Part shown: positions 14,577 to 20,796 of the stretch, piece after piece
Numbering within the stretch: the first letter of the stretch is position 1
Layout of the letters: each line of letters opens with the position of its first letter
Assembly (NCBI GenBank): GCA_947258635.1
Contig: CAMYJM010000043.1
Coordinates: forward strand, 5,618 to 26,413
Length of the DNA stretch: 20,796 bases
Source of the DNA: an uncultured Acidimicrobiaceae bacterium
GTDB taxonomy: Bacteria > Actinomycetota > Acidimicrobiia > Spongiisociales > UBA5794
Direction: 5' to 3'
The notes under the pieces: model-generated
The model's database searches: none
What the model saw: only the letters and a program-made list of their open reading frames with translations
What the model was told of the DNA's origin: nothing
Position numbers and translations under genes: made by a program

Positions 14577-15217
14577 CACCGAGCCTCTTCCAGCGCCCGC
14601 CGAGCGGCACTGACTGCGGCGCGGCAAGGGTCGATCACCGGCATGCCGAGCTCCTCCTGGAGTCGACTTTCCATGTGGGTCATACCGGTGCAGCCCAACA
14701 CGATGACATCGGCGCCGGCGGCGAGCAGGTCGCGGCCGGCGGCAAGGGCCGCCTCATAGGCCGCCGGGGTGTCGAGTTCGAGCACGCCGAGTCCCAGCGG
14801 AATATCGGCGACGACACGATCGGCGACTCCGAGCTGGCTCCAGTAGCGCTCGTGGCGCGGCAGCGAATCGGCGACGCTCGAGATGATCCCGACCTTGTCA
14901 CCCAGCGCTATCGCGGTGTGGATGGCCGACTCGGCTATCCCAAAGACCGGCACATCCGTGGTGGCCCGCAGGAACTCGAGCCCGGGATCCGAGAAACAGG
15001 CGACCACGTATGCTGCCGCCGGTGAGTCTTCGGCGGTCTCGATCATGGGGGCCACCGCCGCGGCAACATCATCGTCGGACTCGATGGCCGGCGGACCGCC
15101 GATCGAGGTCACGACCTCGACCCTCGGATCGACCGCGGCGACCGCATCGCGGATCTGCCCGCTGATGCGCTCCGAGCTGTTGGGGTTGATGACCAGGATT
15201 TTCTGCGACTCGACCAC
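14576..15217 (-). CDS. Asp/Glu/hydantoin racemase family protein
   Basis: A 213-residue member of the Asp/Glu/hydantoin racemase superfamily, which uses two cysteines as acid and base. INPNSS at 10-15 is the N-terminal signature, Cys74 lies in ACFSDPGL, Cys176 in LGCTGMTHME. The short length and the PNSS motif favour hydantoin racemase or the related maleate isomerase/arylmalonate decarboxylase branch over glutamate racemase. Position as first gene of a unit ending with a hydantoinase supports 5-substituted hydantoin racemisation, by inference. It starts at GTG 15217, preceded at 6 nt by a strong purine-rich site (15224-15234). The stop overlaps the next ATG by one base. Confidence 0.85.
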   Translation of the reverse strand: MVESQKILVINPNSSERISGQIRDAVAAVDPRVEVVTSIGGPPAIESDDDVAAAVAPMIETAEDSPAAAYVVACFSDPGLEFLRATTDVPVFGIAESAIHTAIALGDKVGIISSVADSLPRHERYWSQLGVADRVVADIPLGLGVLELDTPAAYEAALAAGRDLLAAGADVIVLGCTGMTHMESRLQEELGMPVIDPCRAAVSAARRALEEAR

Positions 15218-15223
15218 CGGCGG

Positions 15224-15234
15224 ACCTCCTCCTC
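15224..15234 (-). promoter_or_regulatory. Ribosome binding site of the racemase operon
   Basis: GAGGAGGAGGT on the minus strand ends 6 nt before GTG 15217. It is the strongest Shine-Dalgarno in the window and settles the start of the first gene of the racemase/lyase/hydantoinase unit. A TAGAGT sequence (15249-15254, minus strand) upstream could be its -10 box, but no -35 is clear. Confidence 0.7.
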
Positions 15235-15306
15235 GGGCACGCCGCCCGACTCTACCGATCGGCGGCCGCGGCGCGTCGGCGCCCAGGTTCTGTCGGACGG
15301 CCTTGA

Positions 15307-15312
15307 TACCCT
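15307..15312 (+). promoter_or_regulatory. Candidate -10 box for the DUF2461 gene
   Basis: TACCCT, preceded by TTGA, sits about 66 nt before the DUF2461 start in the gap divergent from the racemase operon. It fits TAnnnT, but no -35 match at 16-18 nt was found. Weak. Confidence 0.25.
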
Positions 15313-15378
15313 GCGAAGGTCGGATGGGCGGGCGCTCCGGCTGTCACATCATCAGGAGGTCGACAAAGGAGCAGACCT

Positions 15379-16074
15379 ATGCCACCCACGTACGGGTCTC
15401 GATTCACCGGGTTCCCGGCCGAAACGACGAGATTCCTCCAGGACCTATCGAAGAACAACTCGAAGGCCTGGTTCGATGAGCATCGCGCCGAATACGATGA
15501 CTTCTGGGTGGCACCGGCCAAGGCGTTCGTCGTTGCCGCCGGCGCGGCGTTGCGAGAGATCGCCCCGGTGGAGGCACAGCCGCGAGTCAACGGCTCGATC
15601 TTTCGCGTCAACCGGGACATTCGCTTCTCGGCCGACAAGCGTCCCTACAAGGACTATCTGGACTTCTGGTTCTGGGAGGGGGAGCGGCGCAGTGCCGTAT
15701 CGGGCTTCTACCTGCGGATCACACCGGACGGAGTCGGCGTCGGCGTCGGCGCCCATGGTTTCGACAAGGATCGGCTCGCCTCCTATCGGGCCGCCGTTGC
15801 GGATCCCGCCTCTGCCGAGTCTTTGCGGGCCGCCGTGAGCGCAATCGAGAGGGCCAAGTTCGAAGTGAAGGGCGAGCGCCTCAAGACGTTGCCGCGGGGC
15901 TTCGAGGCTCGAGATGAGTTCACTGCTCGGATGCTGCGGCACAACGCTCTCTGGGCGGGCGAAGACGCGCCGGCTCCGAAAGTGCTCGGCAGCCGGCGGT
16001 TCGTGGCGTGGGCGATGAACCGGTGGTCGAAGATGGAACCGCTCCACCGCTGGCTGGTCGACACGCTGCAGTAG
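15379..16074 (+). CDS. DUF2461 (TIGR02453) family protein
   Basis: A 231-residue protein of the conserved uncharacterised DUF2461 family. Family marks are RFTGFPAETTRFLQDLSKNN at 8-27 with WFDEHRAEY at 31-39, and the strongly conserved FRVNRDIRFSADKRPYK at 75-91. A glycine/valine strand (GVGVGVGAHGFDK) and the C-terminal ALW segment with a Lys/Arg-rich stretch are also usual. No enzymatic function is established for the family. There is no signal peptide or membrane segment. The start is supported by AAAGGAG at 15365-15371, 7 nt upstream. Its stop lies 16 nt from the stop of a convergent gene. The length is normal for the family. Confidence 0.9.
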   Translation: MPPTYGSRFTGFPAETTRFLQDLSKNNSKAWFDEHRAEYDDFWVAPAKAFVVAAGAALREIAPVEAQPRVNGSIFRVNRDIRFSADKRPYKDYLDFWFWEGERRSAVSGFYLRITPDGVGVGVGAHGFDKDRLASYRAAVADPASAESLRAAVSAIERAKFEVKGERLKTLPRGFEARDEFTARMLRHNALWAGEDAPAPKVLGSRRFVAWAMNRWSKMEPLHRWLVDTLQ

Positions 16075-16090
16075 CAGTCGCTCACCATGT

Positions 16091-16537
16091 CTAGGGGCAG
16101 CGCTCCGCTACGCGCAGATGGGCGATTCCCTCACCGCGGTCGACTCCGGGTTGCGCCTCGGCCCAGTCCCCGCCGATCGATCCCGGCGTGAGGACCGGAT
16201 TGCCGTAGCGGATGCCGACCCCGTCACCGTCCTGGAATCTGACCAGCGCTCCGTCGGGGATGGGAAACTCGATCTTGTCCGTGGAGAAATCGGGATACTG
16301 GCTCAATTGAAGCTCGGTGTCGCCGATGCGGAGGATCCAGAAGAGGGCGCCCATGGTGAATCCTTCCTCGGACGTCAGTACCACGCTCAGGCCCTCATCG
16401 GTAGCGAGCAGCTCGGCGGCGCCCTCGATGCTCAGCCGGTCCCGCAGATCGCAGTCACTCCCGTCGCGGGTAACGAGAATCGCGCCAATGATGACGGTCA
16501 GCACGATGAACGCGAGTGCTCCGCGTTGCCGGTTCAT
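16091..16537 (-). CDS. Hypothetical membrane-anchored or secreted protein
   Basis: A 148-residue protein I do not recognise. It begins with MNRQRG and a hydrophobic stretch at about 7-22 (ALAFIVLTVIIGAILV), which reads as a signal anchor or signal peptide with a short basic N-region; no lipobox is evident. The rest is soluble-looking and acidic, with beta-strand-like patterns (LSVVLTSEEGF, FWILRIGDTELQLSQYP, ALVRFQDGDGVGIRYGNPVL). Two cysteines (28 region and near the end, ERCP) could pair outside the cell. A GGAAG 4 nt before the ATG is a modest ribosome binding site. It lies 74 nt downstream of the TetR gene on the same strand. A functional link is not supported by more than proximity. Confidence 0.65.
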   Translation of the reverse strand: MNRQRGALAFIVLTVIIGAILVTRDGSDCDLRDRLSIEGAAELLATDEGLSVVLTSEEGFTMGALFWILRIGDTELQLSQYPDFSTDKIEFPIPDGALVRFQDGDGVGIRYGNPVLTPGSIGGDWAEAQPGVDRGEGIAHLRVAERCP

Positions 16538-16611
16538 CTTGCTTCCAACTTCACGACGACAGCTTATTAGTCAACAGCATTTGGCATGCGATGGGCCGGC
16601 GTCAGGCCAAC

Positions 16612-17157
16612 CTAGCTCGTGACCGCCCGGGCGTGTCTGGCGAACTCGAACTCGGAGTCGAGCGCGGCGCGGAACGCCAGTCCGTTCAGCGTGGCGAGCA
16701 GGATCTCGGTGCGGTCGGAGGCCTCGCCGGCTGCCAGCGCCGGGTTGTCGCGTTGCATTGCCGCCCGAAAGCGGTCGGCCCGCTGCTCATGGTGGCGCAG
16801 GATGCGATGGTGGAGCTCACCGTTGTTGAGGGCTCCGCTGACGGCGATCTGCACGTAGATTCGAGCCACGACCGGATCCTTCGTGAAGAAGGCGATGTAG
16901 GCCTCGACCAGGTCGTCGAGGGTCTCGGTGCCGAGATGGGCCGGATCGGGGTCGACGGCGGCGATCGCCTCGGCGACGACCCGCAACACCACCGTCTCCT
17001 TGGAATCAAAGAGGTTGTAGAAGCTGCCGACGCGCACCCCGGCAAGCTCGCATATGGCTTTGAGGGTGGTGCCGTCAAGGCCCAGCTCGCCCAGCAGCTC
17101 GCGCGCCGCCTCGAGGATGCGCCCCTCGGTTCTGATGCCTACTTGATAGCGGGCCAC
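16612..17157 (-). CDS. TetR-family transcriptional regulator
   Basis: A 181-residue regulator with a normal TetR layout. The helix-turn-helix lies at about 30-50 (TTLKAICELAGVRVGSFYNL, then FDSKETVV), preceded by a typical first helix (GRILEAARELLGELGLDGTT). The ligand-binding C-terminal domain (60-181) is variable, as expected. The GTG start is supported by GGGAG 5 nt upstream. It is transcribed divergently from the acyl-CoA dehydrogenase, with a 22-bp AT-rich palindrome in the 162-bp gap. The classic reading is repression of itself and of the dehydrogenase, relieved by an acyl-CoA or fatty-acid ligand. That ligand is inferred from the neighbour only. Confidence 0.88.
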   Translation of the reverse strand: MARYQVGIRTEGRILEAARELLGELGLDGTTLKAICELAGVRVGSFYNLFDSKETVVLRVVAEAIAAVDPDPAHLGTETLDDLVEAYIAFFTKDPVVARIYVQIAVSGALNNGELHHRILRHHEQRADRFRAAMQRDNPALAAGEASDRTEILLATLNGLAFRAALDSEFEFARHARAVTS

Positions 17158-17205
17158 GGACTCTCCCGAAACGGTCCAGCTCGAAGACTAGCGGAATACC
17201 GTCGA

Positions 17206-17227
17206 AATTTGAATGTTGACTCAAATT
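17206..17227. promoter_or_regulatory. Probable TetR operator palindrome
   Basis: AATTTGA, 8 nt, TCAAATT: perfect 7-bp inverted arms spanning 22 bp, in a strikingly AT-rich patch of otherwise GC-rich DNA. It sits 49 bp from the TetR start and 93 bp from the dehydrogenase start. A TCAAAATT element 18 nt further (17239-17246) partly repeats the right arm. Size, symmetry and position suit a TetR dimer site. Confidence 0.6.
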
Positions 17228-17233
17228 AGAGTG

Positions 17234-17239
17234 TACAAT
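17234..17239 (+). promoter_or_regulatory. Candidate -10 box of the acyl-CoA dehydrogenase promoter
   Basis: TACAAT matches the -10 consensus well. The nearby TTGACT (17216-17221) is only 12 nt away, too close to be its -35; it could instead pair with CAAAAT at 17240-17245 (18-nt spacer). Either way the promoter overlaps the palindrome at 17206-17227, as expected for repression. The leader would be about 75 nt. Confidence 0.35.
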
Positions 17240-17319
17240 CAAAATTGAAAGGTGCAGGTAGGCGCGGCTGCTGCCGATGTTGTGAGGGAGTAGCCGGTGA
17301 AGCAGAGAAGAGATCCAAG

Positions 17320-19125
17320 ATGAGCCACTACAAGAGCAATCTTCGCGATATCGAGTTCAACCTCTTCGAGGCCAACCACCTCGAGTCGCTCCTGGGTAGT
17401 CCCCCTTTCGCGGATTTCGATCGGGACACGGTCACGGATGCCATCAACGAAGTGGACCGCCTTGCCAAGAACGAATGGTCGGAGAGCTTCGAAGAGGCCG
17501 ATCGGGTTCCCCTCGAACTGGTTGACGGCAAGGTCGTCCTCCACGATTCGATGAAGCGGGGCCTCGACGCGTTCTATGGCGCCGAGTGGGACATGCTGTC
17601 GGTGCCGACGGAGTTCGGCGGATACGGGGCGCCTTCACAGGTGCGATGGGCGATTCAGGAGCTGCTGCTCGGCGCCAACCCGGGCCTCTTCTTCTATGTC
17701 TCGGGCGGCCTCATGGCCGTCGTCATCGCCATGCTCGGAACCGAGGACCAGGTGCAACAGTGGGCGCTGCCGATGATGGAGCGCCACTGGGGCGGCACGA
17801 TGGTGCTCACCGAGCCCGACGCCGGATCGGACGTAGGCGCCGGAACTTCCAAAGCCATCCAAGTTGAGGGCAACACCTACCACCTCGAAGGTGTGAAGCG
17901 CTTCATCACTTCCGGTGAGTTCGACCACGCCGAGAACATCATCCACCTGGTGTTGGCCCGTCGCGAGGGAGGCGAGCCGGGCACCAAAGGGCTGTCGATG
18001 TTCATCGTTCCCAAATTCCACATGAACGAGGACGGCACGGTGGGGGAGCGCAACGGGATCGTTGCCACCAACATCGAGAAGAAGATGGGTATCAAGGGCT
18101 CGACGACTTGCGAGCTGACGATGGGTATCGACGAACCGTGCGTCGGCTACCTGGTGGGAGGCGTGCACAAGGGCATCCGGCAGATGTTCAAGATAATCGA
18201 GGATGCCCGGATGCTCGTCGGCGCCAAATCGGCCGCGGCGCTCTCTACCGGCTACCTGAACGCACTCGAGTACGCCCGACTGCGGGTGCAGAGTGCCGAC
18301 CTCGCCGAGATGATGGACAAGACCGCTCCGCGGGTCGAGATCATCCGGCACCCGGACGTGCGCCGCATGCTGATGCTCCAGAAGGCTCACGCCGAGGGGA
18401 TGCGAGCCCTGCTCTACTTCATCGCGGCAACGATCGACCGGCAGCGATTGGAGCCCGACGAGCCGTACTGGGACAAGCTCGAGGACCTGATGCTGCCGCT
18501 GCTCAAGGGTTACTCGTCGGAGAAGGCCTACGAGCTGCTGGCGCAGTCGCTTCAGGTCTTCGGCGGTTCCGGGTTCACCCAGGACTACCCCATCGAGCAG
18601 TACATCCGTGACGCCAAGATCGACTCCCTGTACGAAGGCACCACCGGGATCCAGGCGCTCGACTTGTTCTTCCGCAAGATCGCCCGCGACCAGGGAGCCA
18701 CCCTGGGCCGCCTGTCCGAGGAGATCCTCGAGATGGTCAAGGGCGGTCCCGAAGAGCTCGCCGACGAGCGGCGCCTCCTCGGTACCGCCATGGAGGACGC
18801 TCAGGCGCATATCGGAGTGCTGGTCGGCCACCTGATGGCCTCGATGGGCGGCGACAAGCCGGCCATCTACAAGACCGGCCTGCACACGAATAGCCTGCTG
18901 GAAAGCCTCTCGGAAGTGGTCATCGGCTGGCTCCTGCTCAAGCACGCCGAGATTGCCCTGGCGGCCAAGGACGACGCGTCCGGCGACGACGTCGACTTCT
19001 ACGAAGGCAAGATCGCCTCGGCGCGGTTCTTCGCCCGCCACGCCCTGCCCAAGGCCAAGGCACGCCGCGAGGCCGCCGAGCAGGAAGACGGCTGGCTCAT
19101 GGAGATGCCCGACTCGGCGTTCTGA
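17320..19125 (+). CDS. Acyl-CoA dehydrogenase, FadE5-like
   Basis: A 601-residue flavoenzyme resembling mycobacterial FadE5, longer than the usual 380-400 residues because of an N-terminal part and a C-terminal helical extension. MSHYKSNLRDIEFNLFE at the start is a FadE5-type opening. LTEPDAGSDVGAGT at 163-176 contacts FAD and substrate, FGGSGFTQDYPIEQ at 414-427 binds FAD across the dimer, and Glu439 in LYEGTTGIQALD is the catalytic base. It introduces the 2,3 double bond into acyl-CoA in beta-oxidation. ATG 17320 is chosen over upstream in-frame codons because it matches the family N-terminus and has a purine-rich GAGAAG upstream. The gene sits alone, divergent from TetR. Chain-length preference is unknown. 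Confidence 0.92.
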   Translation: MSHYKSNLRDIEFNLFEANHLESLLGSPPFADFDRDTVTDAINEVDRLAKNEWSESFEEADRVPLELVDGKVVLHDSMKRGLDAFYGAEWDMLSVPTEFGGYGAPSQVRWAIQELLLGANPGLFFYVSGGLMAVVIAMLGTEDQVQQWALPMMERHWGGTMVLTEPDAGSDVGAGTSKAIQVEGNTYHLEGVKRFITSGEFDHAENIIHLVLARREGGEPGTKGLSMFIVPKFHMNEDGTVGERNGIVATNIEKKMGIKGSTTCELTMGIDEPCVGYLVGGVHKGIRQMFKIIEDARMLVGAKSAAALSTGYLNALEYARLRVQSADLAEMMDKTAPRVEIIRHPDVRRMLMLQKAHAEGMRALLYFIAATIDRQRLEPDEPYWDKLEDLMLPLLKGYSSEKAYELLAQSLQVFGGSGFTQDYPIEQYIRDAKIDSLYEGTTGIQALDLFFRKIARDQGATLGRLSEEILEMVKGGPEELADERRLLGTAMEDAQAHIGVLVGHLMASMGGDKPAIYKTGLHTNSLLESLSEVVIGWLLLKHAEIALAAKDDASGDDVDFYEGKIASARFFARHALPKAKARREAAEQEDGWLMEMPDSAF

Positions 19126-19345
19126 CACGGCGTTGCGCCTGGCTCCAGGACAAGGCTCGAATCGGATGGCTTTCCGGCCGTAGTGCTCGACCGCTGTAAC
19201 CGTTGTATCCCTGAGGCCGTTCGACTGGGCTTCGCCAGGCCGACCGGCCGCGCTCGCCGCCGAATTCGCCCGCGCATGTCGCTCGAATTCGATACGCGGG
19301 GCAGAGGCGGGCGTAGTATGCGCGTCGGACTGAAGAGGGAGCGAC
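19126..19345. other. Intergenic region upstream of the AOR gene
   Basis: 220 nt without a supported gene. It holds two copies of the 8-bp palindrome CGAATTCG (19261-19268 and 19284-19291, the second extended to TCGAATTCGA), 23 nt apart start to start. A small CCTGGCTCCAGG inverted repeat lies just after the dehydrogenase stop but has no T-run, so it is not a convincing terminator. No clear promoter for the AOR gene could be assigned. Confidence 0.4.
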
Positions 19346-20796
19346 GTGGAGCCTGCTTTGCGGCCGGCAACCGATTTCACGATCAACCGCTATCACGTTG
19401 ATCTGAGCACTCTCACCGTGCGCCACGAGGAACTGGCGTGCGCTGATCTCGAAGATGTGCTGGGGGGTATCGCCCGTGCTACCAAGCTGCTGGCCGGCCA
19501 GAAGGTGGATGATGCGTACGATGCGGCCTCTCCGCTCGTGATGAACCTCGGGTTGCTCAGCGGAACCAGCACGATGACGGGGCTGCGGACCTTCTTCCAT
19601 GGGTACTCGCCGCTCAAGACGTCCGTGGCGGGCAGGCCCGGGTTGATGTGGTCGGCGGGGAGCGGCCACTTCGGTACGAAGCTGCGCGGTCTCGGGATCG
19701 ATGAGGTCATCTTCACCGGGCGGGCACAACGGCCCACGCTGCTGCATCTCAGTGCGGCCGGTCCCGGGGAGCCGGCGCAGTTCGAGTGTCTCGACGCGTC
19801 GGACCTGGCGGGCCGCAAGATCAACGACCGCATCCGGGACCTGCACGGCCGCTGGCCGGAGGCCCATTTCGCGGCGATCGGCCCGGCCGGGGAGAACTAC
19901 GAGTCGGTGCGTTTCGCCGCCATCGCCCTGTCGACGGACAACCAGTTGGAGTCCGGCGACGCCAAAGCCCGCTTCTGTGGGCGGGGTGGCTATGGCGGTG
20001 TGATGGGATCGAAAAACCTGTGGGCGATCGCCGCCGACGGGCCCAATCCGGGGCGGCAGAGGGGCCTACGGGATGTCAACCGCGAAATCAACCTCGGCGA
20101 CGGCAGCGCCCGCTACCGCGATCTCGAGCACGATCGCGGAGGTACCTGGCGCATGATGAAGATGATGCAAGAGGCCAAGTCGCTCCCCGAATATAACTTC
20201 GCCCCCACCGGAACCGACGTATCGCTCCCACTGCATCGCCCGGATGTGGAGGCCGGACCCTACGTAGTGCTTGCCGAGTCCTGTTTCCTCTGTGGGATCA
20301 AGTGCCACAAGAACGTCTACGAAGAATCAGAGGACGGAGAGCGCGAGAAATTCCGGGCCAAAGTGGACTACGAGCCGCTCGCGCTGCTGACAACGAATCT
20401 GGGCATCTTCGACCCCGAGGCTGCGCTCTCCCTGATCGATCTCGGTGACGAAATGGGGATGGATTCGATCTCGCTGGGGGCAACCCTGGGCTACGCGATG
20501 GACTACAACCGGCGCCATGGTGGCGAGCTGTTGGGTGGCATTCAGTTTGGGGACGCGGCAGCCGCGCAAGCGGCGATCCTCGCCGTCGCCAACGGCGACC
20601 TCCCGGAGCTGGGACAGGGTGTGAAGCGGCTCGCCGACCAAACCGGTGAGCCCGACTATGCGATGCAATCGAAGGGTGTCGAGTACCCGGCGTATCAGCC
20701 GCACACGAATCCCGGGTATCCCTGGGCGCTGGCCGGTGGCCACATGTCGATGCGCACCTACCTTCTCTACGTCACGGAACGGGAGACGGGGGTCGA
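19346..20796 (+). CDS. Aldehyde:ferredoxin oxidoreductase family protein (partial, 3' end missing)
   Basis: Open from GTG 19346 to the window edge: 483 codons of a protein normally about 600 long. AGGGAG ends 4 nt before the GTG. AOR family marks are AAIGPAGENYESVRFAAI at 176-193, GRGGYGGVMGSKNLWAI at 212-228 (pterin-binding), Cys313-x2-Cys316-x3-Cys320 (ESCFLCGIKCHK, three of the four 4Fe-4S ligands), Glu343 after VDY, and DEMGMD at 368-373, the first DxxGxD pterin motif. The fourth cysteine and second motif should lie beyond the window. AORs hold tungsten or molybdenum on two pterins and oxidise aldehydes to acids, reducing ferredoxin. The N-terminal domain is divergent (MNLGLLSGTSTMTGLRTFFH), so the substrate is uncertain. 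Confidence 0.88.
   Translation, partial: MEPALRPATDFTINRYHVDLSTLTVRHEELACADLEDVLGGIARATKLLAGQKVDDAYDAASPLVMNLGLLSGTSTMTGLRTFFHGYSPLKTSVAGRPGLMWSAGSGHFGTKLRGLGIDEVIFTGRAQRPTLLHLSAAGPGEPAQFECLDASDLAGRKINDRIRDLHGRWPEAHFAAIGPAGENYESVRFAAIALSTDNQLESGDAKARFCGRGGYGGVMGSKNLWAIAADGPNPGRQRGLRDVNREINLGDGSARYRDLEHDRGGTWRMMKMMQEAKSLPEYNFAPTGTDVSLPLHRPDVEAGPYVVLAESCFLCGIKCHKNVYEESEDGEREKFRAKVDYEPLALLTTNLGIFDPEAALSLIDLGDEMGMDSISLGATLGYAMDYNRRHGGELLGGIQFGDAAAAQAAILAVANGDLPELGQGVKRLADQTGEPDYAMQSKGVEYPAYQPHTNPGYPWALAGGHMSMRTYLLYVTERETGV

Noticed and set aside
13641..14627. Longer start for the DapA-like protein at 14627
   Set aside because: The extra 17 residues overlap the racemase C-terminus and are Arg/Ser-rich; ATG 14576 is coupled to the racemase stop and gives a normal family N-terminus.
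17216..17239. TTGACT paired with TACAAT as a standard promoter
   Set aside because: The spacer is 12 nt, too short for a normal sigma-70-type promoter; only the individual boxes are reported as candidates.
19135..19160. CCTGGCTCCAGG as a terminator after the dehydrogenase
   Set aside because: The stem is 4-5 bp with a tiny loop and no following T-run.
17635..19386. Long open frame (583 codons) antisense to the acyl-CoA dehydrogenase
   Set aside because: It mirrors a strong coding gene in GC-rich DNA, has no recognisable domain or ribosome site, and its composition (rich in Gly, His, Gln, Val) is typical of a reverse-strand shadow.

Overview
This is a GC-rich, gene-dense chromosomal window. 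It most likely comes from an uncultured actinobacterium; Acidimicrobiia is my guess rather than a demonstrated placement. The pointers are an acyl-CoA dehydrogenase that looks like mycobacterial FadE5, a tandem pair of membrane GTPases of an actinobacterial type, frequent GTG starts, many stop/start overlaps of 1-4 nt, and TAnnnT boxes lying directly upstream of start codons that lack a Shine-Dalgarno. I see no rRNA, tRNA, CRISPR array, insertion sequence or phage gene. No gene-free stretch exceeds 300 bases; the longest is about 220 (19126-19345).

Layout. (1) 2-3555, plus strand: the end of glcD, then glcE and glcF (glycolate oxidase), then a zinc-ribbon SAM methyltransferase overlapping glcF. 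(2) 3598-5373, minus strand: an alpha/beta hydrolase followed by a GNAT acetyltransferase. (3) 5441-9009, plus strand: an SDR dehydrogenase overlapping a MocA-like nucleotidyltransferase, a multi-spanning M48 metallopeptidase, and an AlaX-like tRNA-editing protein. (4) 9006-12213, minus strand: two coupled membrane GTPases, the downstream one broken by an apparent one-base frameshift. (5) 12274-15217, minus strand: a tightly coupled three-gene unit of an Asp/Glu-hydantoin racemase, a DapA-superfamily lyase with an atypical active site, and a dihydropyrimidinase/hydantoinase. (6) 15379-16537: a DUF2461 protein facing a small membrane-anchored hypothetical. (7) 16612-19125: a TetR regulator divergent from the FadE5-like acyl-CoA dehydrogenase, with a clean AT-rich palindrome between them. 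(8) 19346-20796: the first 483 codons of an aldehyde:ferredoxin oxidoreductase (tungsten/molybdenum pterin enzyme) that runs off the window.

The metabolic theme is oxidation of small organic acids, acyl-CoAs and aldehydes (GlcDEF, SDR, ACAD, AOR) plus opening of cyclic amides (hydantoinase unit). The two GTPases form a separate membrane-remodelling-like module. Nothing in the window is clearly an unknown system. The least explained units are the tandem GTPases, the racemase/DapA-like/hydantoinase operon, and the divergent AOR.
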